Positions 51,677 through 60,206 are shown, counted from the first letter of the stretch. The stretch: DNA of 64,000 bases from CAWJFJ01 sp963800065 (GCA_963800065.1 CAWCZO010000008.1:992001-1056000), one strand, 5' to 3'. The notes: generated by a model from the sequence alone, not told the origin. Translations and numbers: made by a program.

Positions 51677-52993
51677 ATGAGCGATCCGGTGCCGGAGGCG
51701 GGAGGCGGGGGGGGCGCCAGGGGACGCGGTGGCGGCCCCCGGCCCACCCGCTGGGCGGCCGTCACCCTGGCGCTCACGGCCGTGGCCACGGTGATCCTGC
51801 CCGTCGGTGTGGTGATCCCCAGCCTGGTGGTTGCCGCATTGGCGGGCGCCGTGGCCGTGGATCTGATCGTGGCCGGCCGGATGCACGTCGAGGCGCACCG
51901 GACGGCCGTACCGACGCTGGCTCTGCGCGTCCCCGTCCCTTACGCGTTTGACGTCACCGTCGACTCGGCCGAGTCGGTCCGCCTGCGGCAACCGACCCCG
52001 CCCGAACTGTCGGTCGCACCCGACGACGTCACCGGAGGCGCTCTCGACGGGGAGTTGACGGGGCTGCACCGGGGCGTCCACCGGCTGCCGCCGGCCGTCG
52101 TCCGGGTCACCGGCCCCATCGGTCTGGGGTCCTGCGACCATGCCGTCGGCGGGGACGAGACGGTGACCGTCTTCCCCGATCTCCCCAAGGCACGCCGGTT
52201 GGCGGCGGCCCGCCGGCAGGGCCGGTCCAGCGACGAGGGCCGTATCCGCAGCCGGCTGGGGATCGGCACCGAGCTCGAGAGCATCCGTGACTACTCCCCC
52301 GACGATGATGTGCGCCAGATCAACTGGGTGGCCAGTGCCCGGGTGGGCCGGGCCATGTCCAACCAGTACCGCGTGGACGAGAACCGCGACCTGGTCTGTG
52401 TCGTGGACACGGGCCGGCTGATGGCGTCTCCCGTGGGGTCGGTCACCCGCCTCGACGCCGCTCTCGACGCCGTCGCCACGCTGGCGGTGGCGGCCGAGGA
52501 CGCCGGCGACAGGGTCGGCGCGCTGTCCTTCGCCGGGGCCGTCACCCGGCAGATGGCCCCGCGCCGCCGAGGCGCCGAAGCCGTGGTCCGCTCGTTGTTC
52601 GATCTGGAGCCGACCGAGGTGGAGAGCGACTACGACCGGGCCTTCATCGCGTTGGGGCGTCACAAGCGCGCCCTCATCGCCCTGTTCACCGACCTGGTGG
52701 ACGAGACGGCGTCGCGCTCCTTGCTGGCATCGGTCCCGGTGCTCGTCCACCACCACGCCGTCCTGATCGCCACCTGCCGCGACCTCGACCTGACGGCCGC
52801 CGTCTCCGACCGACCGCACGACGTCCGCGACGTCCTGCGGTCAGCCGTGGCTCTCGACATCCTGGAGAGCCGTCACCGGGCGGCCGCCCTGCTGCGTTCC
52901 ATGGGGGCCACGGTGGTCGAATCGCCGCCCGACACACTCGGCTCAGCCTGCGTCCACGCCTACCTGATGCTCAAGCAACGGGCGCGCCTGTGA
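51677..52993 (+). CDS. DUF58-domain protein (MoxR partner)
   Basis: 438 residues from ATG 51677. Two closely spaced N-terminal membrane helices (~25-65), a beta-rich extracytoplasmic/cytoplasmic segment, and the DUF58/VWA-like region with the signature IRDYSPDDDVRQINWVASARVG and LVCVVDTGRLMAS (MIDAS-like Asp, weakly conserved). Its last 51 bases overlap the convergent spoIIM-like gene. Probably the MoxR-assisted membrane effector of the cluster. Confidence 0.88.
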   Translation: MSDPVPEAGGGGGARGRGGGPRPTRWAAVTLALTAVATVILPVGVVIPSLVVAALAGAVAVDLIVAGRMHVEAHRTAVPTLALRVPVPYAFDVTVDSAESVRLRQPTPPELSVAPDDVTGGALDGELTGLHRGVHRLPPAVVRVTGPIGLGSCDHAVGGDETVTVFPDLPKARRLAAARRQGRSSDEGRIRSRLGIGTELESIRDYSPDDDVRQINWVASARVGRAMSNQYRVDENRDLVCVVDTGRLMASPVGSVTRLDAALDAVATLAVAAEDAGDRVGALSFAGAVTRQMAPRRRGAEAVVRSLFDLEPTEVESDYDRAFIALGRHKRALIALFTDLVDETASRSLLASVPVLVHHHAVLIATCRDLDLTAAVSDRPHDVRDVLRSAVALDILESRHRAAALLRSMGATVVESPPDTLGSACVHAYLMLKQRARL

Positions 52994-53956
52994 CACTGCC
53001 GACCCGTCGGAATCGGCGGCCCCCCGGAACATCACCATGGACCAGAAGCCGCCGGCCAGGACGGCACCCACCACGACGGCGGGAACGGTGGGCAGGTTCC
53101 ACGGCGTGATGAAACCCTCCGTGAGCCCGGCCACCACCAGGAAGATCATGGTGCCGAGCGTGCAGGCACCGATGACGGGAAGGAGTCGACCCAGTGCCTC
53201 GGAGCGGGTGAGACGGGCGGGGTCGATGAGGGCCCGGGCGATGGCCAGGCCGGCGCCGCCGGCCAGGGAGATGCACGACAGCTCCAACAGACCGTGCGGG
53301 ACCACCAGGCGGACGAACTCGTCGAATCCTCCGCCGCGCCATTCGAAGGCCCCCAGCACGCCCAGGAGCGCCCCGTTGTAGGCCAGGGAGTAGGCGGTGA
53401 GAAGGCCGAAGGTGAAGCCGCCGGCCAATGCCAGGAACGCCACCTCGATGTTGTTGACGAAGATGTCGACGGCCAGGCCGGCGTGTGCCGGCACGGAGAT
53501 CCCGTAGAAGCCGCCGTGGTACGCGTGGCCGGTGGCGTGAAAGCCGGCGGGCAGGATCCCGATGGCGGCGGCCGGGTCGGCCAGAGCCCATACCGCTCCC
53601 AGGGCGGTGCAGCCGAACATGACCCCGGCGGCGATACCCACACAGCGGATGTTCTGGCGGATGCGCCGCCAGAGACCGTGGGAGAGAAACTCCTGTGGCG
53701 TCTCGTCACGTCCGGCCCGGCTGTAGACGACGCCGTGGGCCGATCCCACCAGCGCCTGCAGGCGCAGCGTCCCCGCCGTACCGGGGAAGGATCGGCGGGC
53801 CACCGCCAGATCGGCCGCCGCCGAACGGTACAGGGTCCCGAGCCGCCGGAGCTCGTCCGGTCCCAGGCGGCTGCCCGAGATGCCGGCCCCGGCCAAAAGG
53901 GCCTCGAGCTCGGACCAATCACCGGACCTCTCGGCCAAGAATCGTTCTAGTTTCAT
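52943..53956 (-). CDS. SpoIIM-like (stage II sporulation protein M) membrane protein
   Basis: 337 residues from ATG 53956. MKLERFLAERSGDWSELEALL is the usual opening, with a soluble helical N-domain (~100 residues) and six or so membrane helices including IEVAFLALAGGFTFGLLTAYSLAYNGALLGVLG and VVPHGLLELSCISLAGGAGL, the conserved SpoIIM core. In non-sporulating actinobacteria the family occurs beside RDD and MoxR genes. The 3' end overlaps the DUF58 gene by 51 bases tail-to-tail; the start is 3 bases from the divergent RDD gene. Confidence 0.85.
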   Translation of the reverse strand: MKLERFLAERSGDWSELEALLAGAGISGSRLGPDELRRLGTLYRSAAADLAVARRSFPGTAGTLRLQALVGSAHGVVYSRAGRDETPQEFLSHGLWRRIRQNIRCVGIAAGVMFGCTALGAVWALADPAAAIGILPAGFHATGHAYHGGFYGISVPAHAGLAVDIFVNNIEVAFLALAGGFTFGLLTAYSLAYNGALLGVLGAFEWRGGGFDEFVRLVVPHGLLELSCISLAGGAGLAIARALIDPARLTRSEALGRLLPVIGACTLGTMIFLVVAGLTEGFITPWNLPTVPAVVVGAVLAGGFWSMVMFRGAADSDGSAVSQARPLLEHQVGVDAG

Positions 53957-53960
53957 GAAA
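53948..53960. promoter_or_regulatory. Palindromic divergent start region, SpoIIM/RDD
   Basis: TTTCATGAAA (53951-53960) is a perfect 10-bp palindrome containing the reversed ATG of SpoIIM and the first base of the RDD ATG. TAGTTT (53948-53953) ends 6 bases before the RDD ATG and fits a -10 element for a leaderless message. The opposite-strand element for SpoIIM is weak (CAGGGT, 53968-53963). Confidence 0.45.
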
Positions 53961-54778
53961 TGACCCTGGAGGACAGGTACGTTACCCCCACCCCGGAAGG
54001 CGTCTCGCTCGACACCGTCCTGGCCGGTCTGGGGTCGCGCTTCGCCGCCTTCGCCCTCGACTTCCTCCTGCAGGTCGCCCTCTTCGCCGCCGCCGTCGCC
54101 GTGGTCGTCATCGCCTTCCACAATGGCGGAGAGACCTCCGGCCTCATCGCCACCGGTATTCTCGCCCTCGTCGCCCTCCTCGACTTCATCGGCTACTTCA
54201 TCATCTGCGAGATGCTGTGGTCGGGTCGGTCGGTGGGAAAGCGCGCCGCCGGGACCCGGGTCGTCCGGGTGGGAGGGGCACCGGTGGGCTTCTGGTCGAG
54301 CCTGCTCCGCAACATCACCCGTCTCATCGACATGCTGCCGACGCCCTTCTATCTGGTGGGGAGTGTCCTCATCCTCTCGACGTCCAGGAATCAACGCCTG
54401 GGCGACCTCCTCGGCCACACCGTGGTGATCCGCGAGCGGCAGGCGGCCATGACCCTCCAACGGGGCACGTCCTTCAGCGATCCCGGGCAGTGGATGGCAC
54501 CCGGGGGGTTCGCCCCTCCGTGGTCACCGGTACACACCGCCATACCCGCCCTCCCACCCGAGCTCGCCCACTGGGACGTGAGTGCCGTGAGCGACGGCGA
54601 GCTGACCCTGGTGCGGACGTTCCTGGCCAACCGGTGGGGGTACACGCCCGAAGCCCGTGGCGCCCTCGCCCTGCAGCTGGCCGACCGGCTGTGGCCCCTG
54701 GTGGCCGGTCCCGTCACCGCCCCCCACCCCGAGCAGTTCCTCGAAGCGGTCCTCCTGGTGAAGTCGGTCCGGGGTTGA
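53960..54778 (+). CDS. RDD-family membrane protein
   Basis: 272 residues from ATG 53960. RYVTPTPEGVSLDTVLAGLGSRFAAFALDFLLQ holds the typical opening with the Arg and Asp of the RDD pattern; three membrane helices follow and SVGKRAAGTRVVRVGG and RLGDLLGHTVVIRERQ complete the domain. The C-terminal ~100 residues are cytoplasmic. Function of the family is poorly known; some are ion/H+ antiporters. Last gene of the MoxR cluster. Confidence 0.85.
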   Translation: MTLEDRYVTPTPEGVSLDTVLAGLGSRFAAFALDFLLQVALFAAAVAVVVIAFHNGGETSGLIATGILALVALLDFIGYFIICEMLWSGRSVGKRAAGTRVVRVGGAPVGFWSSLLRNITRLIDMLPTPFYLVGSVLILSTSRNQRLGDLLGHTVVIRERQAAMTLQRGTSFSDPGQWMAPGGFAPPWSPVHTAIPALPPELAHWDVSAVSDGELTLVRTFLANRWGYTPEARGALALQLADRLWPLVAGPVTAPHPEQFLEAVLLVKSVRG

Positions 54779-54781
54779 CCG

Positions 54782-55063
54782 TCACAGATGGCCGGCCACG
54801 CGGGCCACGATCCACAGGACGAACACGGCGGCCACCACCACCCCGGTGACGGCTCCACCCAGGCGGCGCAGTCCGTGGCTCTCACGGTGCCTCCCCCGGC
54901 GGCGGGAGACGCCGGTGGCGAACTGGCCCACCCCGACCATGCGGACCGGCGTGGGACGACCCCGCGTCTGCAGACGACGACCACCACTGCGCACGGGCGG
55001 CAGCCGTCGGGAGGCGGCCCGACGTTGACGCTCCTTGCGCCGGCGCTCACGGGCCGTCGTCAC
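54782..55063 (-). CDS. Small basic membrane-anchored hypothetical protein
   Basis: 93 residues from GTG 55063. The N-terminal two thirds are extremely Arg-rich (TTARERRRKERQRRAASRR), and the C-terminus is one membrane helix (GAVTGVVVAAVFVLWIVARVAGHL). Convergent with RDD (3-base gap). The frame and bias are coding-like but no family is recognised; such proteins could also be mis-called, so confidence is moderate. Confidence 0.5.
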   Translation of the reverse strand: MTTARERRRKERQRRAASRRLPPVRSGGRRLQTRGRPTPVRMVGVGQFATGVSRRRGRHRESHGLRRLGGAVTGVVVAAVFVLWIVARVAGHL

Positions 55064-55112
55064 CGGCCCAGCATTCCACGACCACGACCCACGGGTGCGT
55101 CCTCGCTCGACG

Positions 55113-55589
55113 TCAGAAGTACCCGGCCATCAGCTCGTGGGACCACGCCGGTTGGCACACCGGCCCGCGGGGCGCGAACTCCGCCATGTAGGGCTTGATG
55201 TCGAGGACCGGTGTCCCCTCGATGGCGTCGAGGGCGCGCACCTCGAGCGTGTCCCCCCGGACCTCCACCAGCTCACAGGTGCACAGACCGAGGCGGTTGG
55301 GTCGGTCCTTGGCCCGTTGGGCGAAGATGCCCACGTCGGGCCAGTCCGGATTGCCGCGGGGCCGGCGGGACCCGACGTGCACCGCACCGGGATCGACCTC
55401 GTGGAACAGGTAGAGCACCTCGATGTGACTGAACTCGTCCAGGCCCACGACGGACCGGGCGTCGAACGGGGGCAGAAGGGTGATGGTGGCGGCCACATCG
55501 CCCCAGTCGTCGTCGACCGGTCGCTGACGGCTCGACCTCACGATGCCGACCGGTCGAACACGGAAAACCTGATCCTCGGTGATGGTCAT
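55113..55589 (-). CDS. TrmO/TsaA-like tRNA m6t6A37 methyltransferase
   Basis: 158 residues from ATG 55589. A YaeB/TsaA beta-barrel: VRPVGIVRSSRQRP, VVGLDEFSHIEVLYLFHEVD, RPNRLGLCTCELVEV (the Arg-Pro-Asn-x-Leu-Gly motif) and IEGTPVLDIKPYMAEF (Gly-Thr-Pro-Val-Leu-Asp-x-Lys-Pro-Tyr). E. coli TrmO uses SAM to methylate N6 of t6A37 in tRNA-Thr; this shorter version lacks the C-terminal extension of the E. coli enzyme. Divergent from the SDR gene. Confidence 0.85.
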   Translation of the reverse strand: MTITEDQVFRVRPVGIVRSSRQRPVDDDWGDVAATITLLPPFDARSVVGLDEFSHIEVLYLFHEVDPGAVHVGSRRPRGNPDWPDVGIFAQRAKDRPNRLGLCTCELVEVRGDTLEVRALDAIEGTPVLDIKPYMAEFAPRGPVCQPAWSHELMAGYF

Positions 55590-55672
55590 ACCCGGAGTTT
55601 CGCACCACGGAACTTGAGGCCGGGGCGACCGGGTGGGACGCTCGTACGACCCTCCGACGAAAGGCTCCCTCC

Positions 55673-56452
55673 ATGCAGATCCCCGGCTCGCACGTCCTCG
55701 TCACCGGAGCCTCCTCCGGGATCGGCGCCGCCTTGGCGCGCCAACTGGCCGAGGGCGGGGCCACCGTCGGCATCGTGGCCCGCCGCCGCGACCGCCTGGC
55801 CGAGGTCCTGGCCGATTGTCAACGGACGGCACCCGAATCCCGGATGTGGGTGGCGGACCTGAACGACATCGAACGGGCCGGGGCCGTCGCCCTCGACGCC
55901 TGGGACGCCTTCGGCCATCTCGACTGCCTGGTCAACAACGCCGGCGTCCCCATGCGCCGCCATACGACCAAGCTGGATGCGGCCACTCTGGAGTGGGTCA
56001 TGCGGGTCAACTTCCTGGCCCCCGCCCACATGGCCCTCACGCTTCTCCCCCGGATGATCGAGAGGGGCGGGGGCATGATCGTCAACGTCTCGAGCGTGGC
56101 CGGACGACTGGGCAACGCCAACGAAGCCGCCTACTCGGCCAGCAAATTCGCCCTCTGCGGATGGAGCGAGGCCACCGCCGTCGACCTGTGGGACAGCGGC
56201 ATCGTGGTCAGGCTCGTGAACCCGGGTCCCATCGACACCGAGATCTGGGACCTTCCCGACAACGACGACCCGATCTACTCTGGGCCCAAGATCTCCGCCG
56301 CCGAGATGGCCGCCGGGATCGTCACGGCCATGGAGGGCGACACCTTCGAGCACTACGTCCCCGACATGAAGGCCATCGTGGAGTCCAAGACCTCCAACCC
56401 CGATCCCTTCATCGAAGGGATGGCGGCCATGCTGCGGTCGGCCACGACGTGA
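55673..56452 (+). CDS. Short-chain dehydrogenase/reductase
   Basis: 259-residue classical SDR. Cofactor loop TGASSGIG (11-18), NNAG, catalytic Ser in NVSSVAGRLG and YSASK with the Tyr-x-x-x-Lys pair; VVRLVNPGPIDTEIWD after it. Arg residues after strand 2 (VARRRDR) suggest NADP(H). Substrate unknown. Start ATG 55673. Confidence 0.88.
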   Translation: MQIPGSHVLVTGASSGIGAALARQLAEGGATVGIVARRRDRLAEVLADCQRTAPESRMWVADLNDIERAGAVALDAWDAFGHLDCLVNNAGVPMRRHTTKLDAATLEWVMRVNFLAPAHMALTLLPRMIERGGGMIVNVSSVAGRLGNANEAAYSASKFALCGWSEATAVDLWDSGIVVRLVNPGPIDTEIWDLPDNDDPIYSGPKISAAEMAAGIVTAMEGDTFEHYVPDMKAIVESKTSNPDPFIEGMAAMLRSATT

Positions 56453-56480
56453 GCGCGCCGGTGACCGAGACCAGATCCGC

Positions 56481-57911
56481 CTACGGCCGGGCGTAGGCGT
56501 AGATGGGCATCCCGTTGTAACTCGGGGAGTCCACCGGCAGGAACGGCCCATTGGCCGTCACGGCGAATTGCCCGTTGGGTTCCGGTCCCGAGTCGCCGTC
56601 GACGGTGGTGATGGCCCCGTCGGGCCAGACCTCGGCCACCACGGCGATATGGGGCGAGGTGGTGGCGTTCTGGGGACCGGTGCCGTAGATGACCAGGTCT
56701 CCGGGGGCCGGTCTCGAACCGACCCCTTGCGCCAGTCCCCGGACGGCCGCCCAGTCGAAAACGGATCCGACGAACCCGTACCGGGGGACGGCGACGCCGA
56801 TCTGGTTCCATACCCAGGTGGCGAACAGGGCGCACCACTCCTCGCACGGCCCGTAGGGGTTGCAGAACGCACCCTGGCCGGCGTCGGGATCGGGACCGAT
56901 CTGACTGGCGGCGATCTGCACCGCGCTCTCGCCGGCCTCTCCACCGGGGGGATCACCGGGGGAGCTGAACGAGGTGGCGACGGAGTCGGGCTGCAAGAGC
57001 CAGTAGCCCTTCCCGTCCGGAGTGGCGGCAATGGCGGCCGTGGGTGGGAACGGTGGCATGTTCGGTGACGGCCCGTACGACACGGCGTCCCCGAAGGTGA
57101 GCACTGCCGCGGTGGCCGCCGCCAGCCAGTACCCGTTCCCGTCGGGGGTGGGCGCCATTCCCGTCACCGACGTGCCGATGTTCTCCCCGGCGGCCGACCC
57201 GTGGAAGGTGGCATCGCCGAAGGTGAAGATCCCGCCGTCGGCGGCCACCAGCCAGTAGCCCTGCCCGCTGGGGGTGGCGGCCATCCCCACCATGGGCTCG
57301 TCGAGCGGCTTGCCCCCCATCGACCCGTAGAAGGCGGCGTCGCCGAAGCTGAAGATCCCGCCGTCGGCGGCCACCAGCCAGTAGCCCTGCCCGCTCGGGG
57401 TGGCAGCCATCCCCACGATGGGCTGGTCGAGCGGCTTCCCTCCCATCGACCCGTGGAACCCGGCGTCACCGAAGCTGAAGACCCCGCCGTCGGCGGCCAC
57501 CAACCAGTAGCCCTGCCCGTTCGGGGTGGCGGCCATCCCCACGATGGGGGCGTAGAGGGAGGTCCCACCCATGGAACCGAGATAGGGGGCGTCGCCGAAC
57601 GTGAACACGCCGCCGTCGGCGGCGGCCACCCAGTACCCGTTCCCGGTGGGGGTCGATGCCATGGCCACCTCGGGCGCGTCCAGGGTGACCCCGGCGCCGA
57701 AGCCGACGGGCGCCGCATCGCCGTAGGCGGCCACCCCCGTCCCCGAGAATCCGATGTGGGCCACGACGGTCGCCGATGCAGGCGGGGCGGGGAGAATACC
57801 GACCACGGCGAGCGGGGCACACAGGGCGACCGTCAAGGTGACGGTCAGTCCGAGTCGGCGTGCCCCCACAGAGTCGCGCCGAACGGGGATACAGCGGCCA
57901 CGGCCAAGCAC
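56481..57911 (-). CDS. Secreted repeat protein with C-terminal CHAP domain
   Basis: 476 residues from GTG 57911 (an in-frame GTG at 57869 gives a neater signal peptide). Signal sequence (LTVTLTVALCAPLAVVGIL, cut near PASA). Residues ~81-290 are five 42-residue repeats (consensus GMAATPSGQGYWLVAADGG then FSFGDA.F.GSMGG) plus a partial sixth and a degenerate leading copy. The C-terminal CHAP amidase/endopeptidase has Cys360 (EEWCALFATWVW) and His421 (PHIAVVAEV). Probably a cell-wall hydrolase with a propeller-like or solenoid binding region; this repeat is common in Acidimicrobiia. Confidence 0.85.
   Translation of the reverse strand: MLGRGRCIPVRRDSVGARRLGLTVTLTVALCAPLAVVGILPAPPASATVVAHIGFSGTGVAAYGDAAPVGFGAGVTLDAPEVAMASTPTGNGYWVAAADGGVFTFGDAPYLGSMGGTSLYAPIVGMAATPNGQGYWLVAADGGVFSFGDAGFHGSMGGKPLDQPIVGMAATPSGQGYWLVAADGGIFSFGDAAFYGSMGGKPLDEPMVGMAATPSGQGYWLVAADGGIFTFGDATFHGSAAGENIGTSVTGMAPTPDGNGYWLAAATAAVLTFGDAVSYGPSPNMPPFPPTAAIAATPDGKGYWLLQPDSVATSFSSPGDPPGGEAGESAVQIAASQIGPDPDAGQGAFCNPYGPCEEWCALFATWVWNQIGVAVPRYGFVGSVFDWAAVRGLAQGVGSRPAPGDLVIYGTGPQNATTSPHIAVVAEVWPDGAITTVDGDSGPEPNGQFAVTANGPFLPVDSPSYNGMPIYAYARP
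57042..57671 (-). repeat. Five 126-bp coding repeats (42 residues each)
   Basis: In-frame tandem repeats of the CHAP protein gene, residues 81-290. Repeats 2-4 are nearly identical at protein level (GMAATPSGQGYWLVAADGG), repeat 5 is diverged, a sixth is truncated. Each is expected to give about four strands. Confidence 0.85.
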
Positions 57912-57920
57912 TGCCCGACG

Positions 57921-57949
57921 ATCATAGGAACCCGATCCCCGAGCGTCTA
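57921..57949 (-). promoter_or_regulatory. Promoter of the CHAP-repeat gene
   Basis: On the minus strand TAGACG (57949-57944), a 17-base spacer and TATGAT (57926-57921) resemble a sigma-70-type promoter (4/6 and 5/6 matches). Transcription would start near 57914, a few bases before GTG 57911, or ~45 bases before GTG 57869. Confidence 0.55.
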
Positions 57950-58022
57950 GGTCATCGACCCACTTTTAGCTCTGAGCTGGTCCGATCGCGGTCGATAGGT
58001 CTCTCGTCGGTACCATTCCCGC

Positions 58023-58440
58023 CGTGGCGCCCACGACCCCACAGCGACGGCCTCACCTTTCGCAGCGCCGTCGTCTGCGGCGGTCGCGGACTACCTCGCC
58101 AGCCAGGACACCGCCAGCATCATGAAGGTGGACATCCTGGCCACGCTCCCGGACCAGGCGCCACTACGAGATCGACCTCATGACCCACGTCGACCCCGAT
58201 CAGGCGTGGGGCGTCTCCGCCGGAGTGGCCAGCAACGCCACCGTGGCCATCAAGAACGGCTGGCTGCCCCTCGACCCCGGTGACTGGCAGATCAACAGCA
58301 TGGGCTGGATCGACGGTGACGGGCGCGACTACATCGTGGCCGTACTGTCCGACGGCAACGCCACCGAGGCCGATGGGATCGACTCGATCGAGACCCTCTC
58401 CGCACTTATCTGGAAGGAACTCGCCCCGGTGAGGCATTAG
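58023..58440 (+). pseudogene. Decayed secreted serine hydrolase (beta-lactamase-like)
   Basis: Two pieces in different frames. 58023-58163 encodes AAVADYLASQDTASIMKVDILATLPDQA, carrying the Ser-x-x-Lys (SIMK) of beta-lactamase-like serine hydrolases but with the usual ~30 residues before it missing. 58150-58440 in another frame encodes YEIDLMTHVDPDQAWGVSAG, then VAIKNGWLPLDPGDWQINSMG and IVAVLSDGNATEADGI, the family's C-terminal end. The middle (~100+ residues) is gone. No signal peptide remains. Position 58180 has an ATG that opens an 86-codon frame, but as a stand-alone gene it would be a non-functional fragment. Confidence 0.7.
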
Positions 58441-58528
58441 CGATCCCGGCGCCGCCGGCCCGTGGTGGCGAATGCCTGGCACAATGATCGCGCCGGTGGC
58501 CGCCGGCCACGACACCGGGAGGAAGCAG

Positions 58529-59362
58529 ATGGAGGAGCTCCAGGGAAAGGTGGCCGTCGTCACCGGTGGCGCCAGCGGTATCGGTCGTGCCGTCGCCGAG
58601 GCGGCGGCCGCCGAAGGTATGAGGGTCGTCCTGGCCGACATCGAAGAGGCGGCGCTCAAGGAAGCCGACACCGCCCTCGCCGCGACCGGGGCGGAGGTGC
58701 TGTCGGTGGTGACAGACGTCTCCAGCGGCTCCTCGGTCGACGAGCTGCGGGACAAGACCCTCGAACGGTTCGGTGCCGTCCATCTCGTCCACAACAACGC
58801 CGGTGTCGCTGTCGGTGGACCGCTGTGGACCGTATCCGAGGCCGACTGGACCTGGGTGCTCGGAGTGAACCTCTGGGGCGTGATCCACGGCATCCGCGCC
58901 TTCGTGCCCGTCCTCCTCGAGCAGGGCGAGGGTCACGTCGTGAACACGGCCTCACTGGCCGGGCTCACCTCGCCGGGGATGCTCGGCCCCTACAACGTGA
59001 CGAAGCACTCGGTGGTGACGATGTCGGAGACGCTCTACCGCGACCTCGACGCCGTCGGGTCACGCGTCGGAGTCTCGGTTCTCTGCCCGGGATTCGTCCA
59101 GACCCGCATAGCCGAATCAGAGCGCAACCGGCCGGACTGGGCCCCGGCCGATCTTCAAGCACAAGGCGTCGAATTCCACGGAGTGGTCCGCAACCTCGTC
59201 GCCGCCGGCATCAGACCCTCCGCAGTGGCGGAGAAGGTCATCTACGCCGTCCGCCACAACCGCTTCTATATCATCACCCACGACGACACCCATGCCATGG
59301 TCGAGACCCGCATGCACGACATCCTCGAAGAACGCAACCCCAGCGGCGCGCCCATCGGCTGA
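58529..59362 (+). CDS. Short-chain dehydrogenase/reductase
   Basis: 277 residues from ATG 58529, preceded by GGGAGGAAG at ideal distance; an earlier in-frame ATG at 58472 is less likely. TGGASGIG cofactor loop, Asp after strand 2 (VVLADIEEAA) pointing to NAD(H), NNAG, NTASLAGLTSP with the catalytic Ser, and YNVTKHS with Tyr-x-x-x-Lys. The C-terminal ~80 residues extend past the core (VRHNRFYIITHDDTHAMVE). Substrate unknown. Confidence 0.88.
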   Translation: MEELQGKVAVVTGGASGIGRAVAEAAAAEGMRVVLADIEEAALKEADTALAATGAEVLSVVTDVSSGSSVDELRDKTLERFGAVHLVHNNAGVAVGGPLWTVSEADWTWVLGVNLWGVIHGIRAFVPVLLEQGEGHVVNTASLAGLTSPGMLGPYNVTKHSVVTMSETLYRDLDAVGSRVGVSVLCPGFVQTRIAESERNRPDWAPADLQAQGVEFHGVVRNLVAAGIRPSAVAEKVIYAVRHNRFYIITHDDTHAMVETRMHDILEERNPSGAPIG

Positions 59363-59435
59363 CGGGCGTCCCCCCACGCCATCCGTCCCGGCGCGCTACC
59401 GTCCACTCACCGACCGTCCCCACCAAGGAGTCCCC

Positions 59436-60206
59436 GTGCCTGCTTTCTCCTCCTACCCGGCCAACACCCCGTCGTGGGTCGACCTCCAGACCCCCGACCC
59501 CGCCGCCGCCCAGGCCTTCTACGGGTCCGTCTTCGGGTGGACGACCGCCGACCTGGGGCCCGACGCCGGTGGCTACGCCATGTTCCAGAAGGAGGGGGCC
59601 AACATCGCCGGGGTGGGTCCCACCATGGGCGAGGGCCAACCCCCGGCGTGGACCAGCTACGTGAACGTGGTCGACGCCGAGGCCACCGTGGCCCGGGCCA
59701 CGATCGCCGGCGGCACCATCCTGATGGAGCCCATGCAGATCATGGAGGCCGGCCACATGGCCCTCTTCGCCGACCCCACCGGGGCCGTCCTCGGTCTCTG
59801 GCAGCCGGGACAGCACAAGGGCGCCGACGTGGCCAACGAGGTGAACACCTGGTGCTGGAACGAACTGAACACCCGCGACGTGGCCAAGGCCACCAGCTTC
59901 TACACCCACGTCTTCGACTGGGAGACGTCGAAGGCGGCCTTCGACGGCATGGAGTACACCGAGTGGAAGAACGGCGGCGCCACCATCGGCGGCATGTTGG
60001 AGATGCCCCCCATGGTCCCCGTCACCGTCCCCGCCCACTGGCTCGTCTACTTCGCCGTCTCCGACACCGACGCCACCGTCGCCGCCGCCGAGAAGCTGGG
60101 GGCCACGACGTTCATGGCCCCCACCGACATCCCCCCGGGCCGCTTCTCGGTCCTCGCCGACCCGGCCGGGGCCACGTTCGCCGTCATCACGACAAAGCCG
60201 GCGTAG
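59436..60206 (+). CDS. Two-domain VOC (glyoxalase-like) protein
   Basis: 256 residues from GTG 59436, with AAGGAG six bases upstream. Two VOC modules: SWVDLQTPDPAAAQAFYGSVFGWT...ALFADPTGAVLGLWQPG and CWNELNTRDVAKATSFYTHVFDWE...SVLADPAGATFAVIT. Such actinobacterial proteins are annotated as hydroxylase- or antibiotic-resistance-like; the metal ligands are incomplete, so enzymatic activity is unproven. Convergent with the next gene. Confidence 0.85.
   Translation: MPAFSSYPANTPSWVDLQTPDPAAAQAFYGSVFGWTTADLGPDAGGYAMFQKEGANIAGVGPTMGEGQPPAWTSYVNVVDAEATVARATIAGGTILMEPMQIMEAGHMALFADPTGAVLGLWQPGQHKGADVANEVNTWCWNELNTRDVAKATSFYTHVFDWETSKAAFDGMEYTEWKNGGATIGGMLEMPPMVPVTVPAHWLVYFAVSDTDATVAAAEKLGATTFMAPTDIPPGRFSVLADPAGATFAVITTKPA

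Noticed and set aside
58180..58440. Stand-alone 86-codon gene
   Set aside because: The sequence reads as the C-terminal end of a serine hydrolase whose upstream parts remain in another frame, so a pseudogene is the simpler view.
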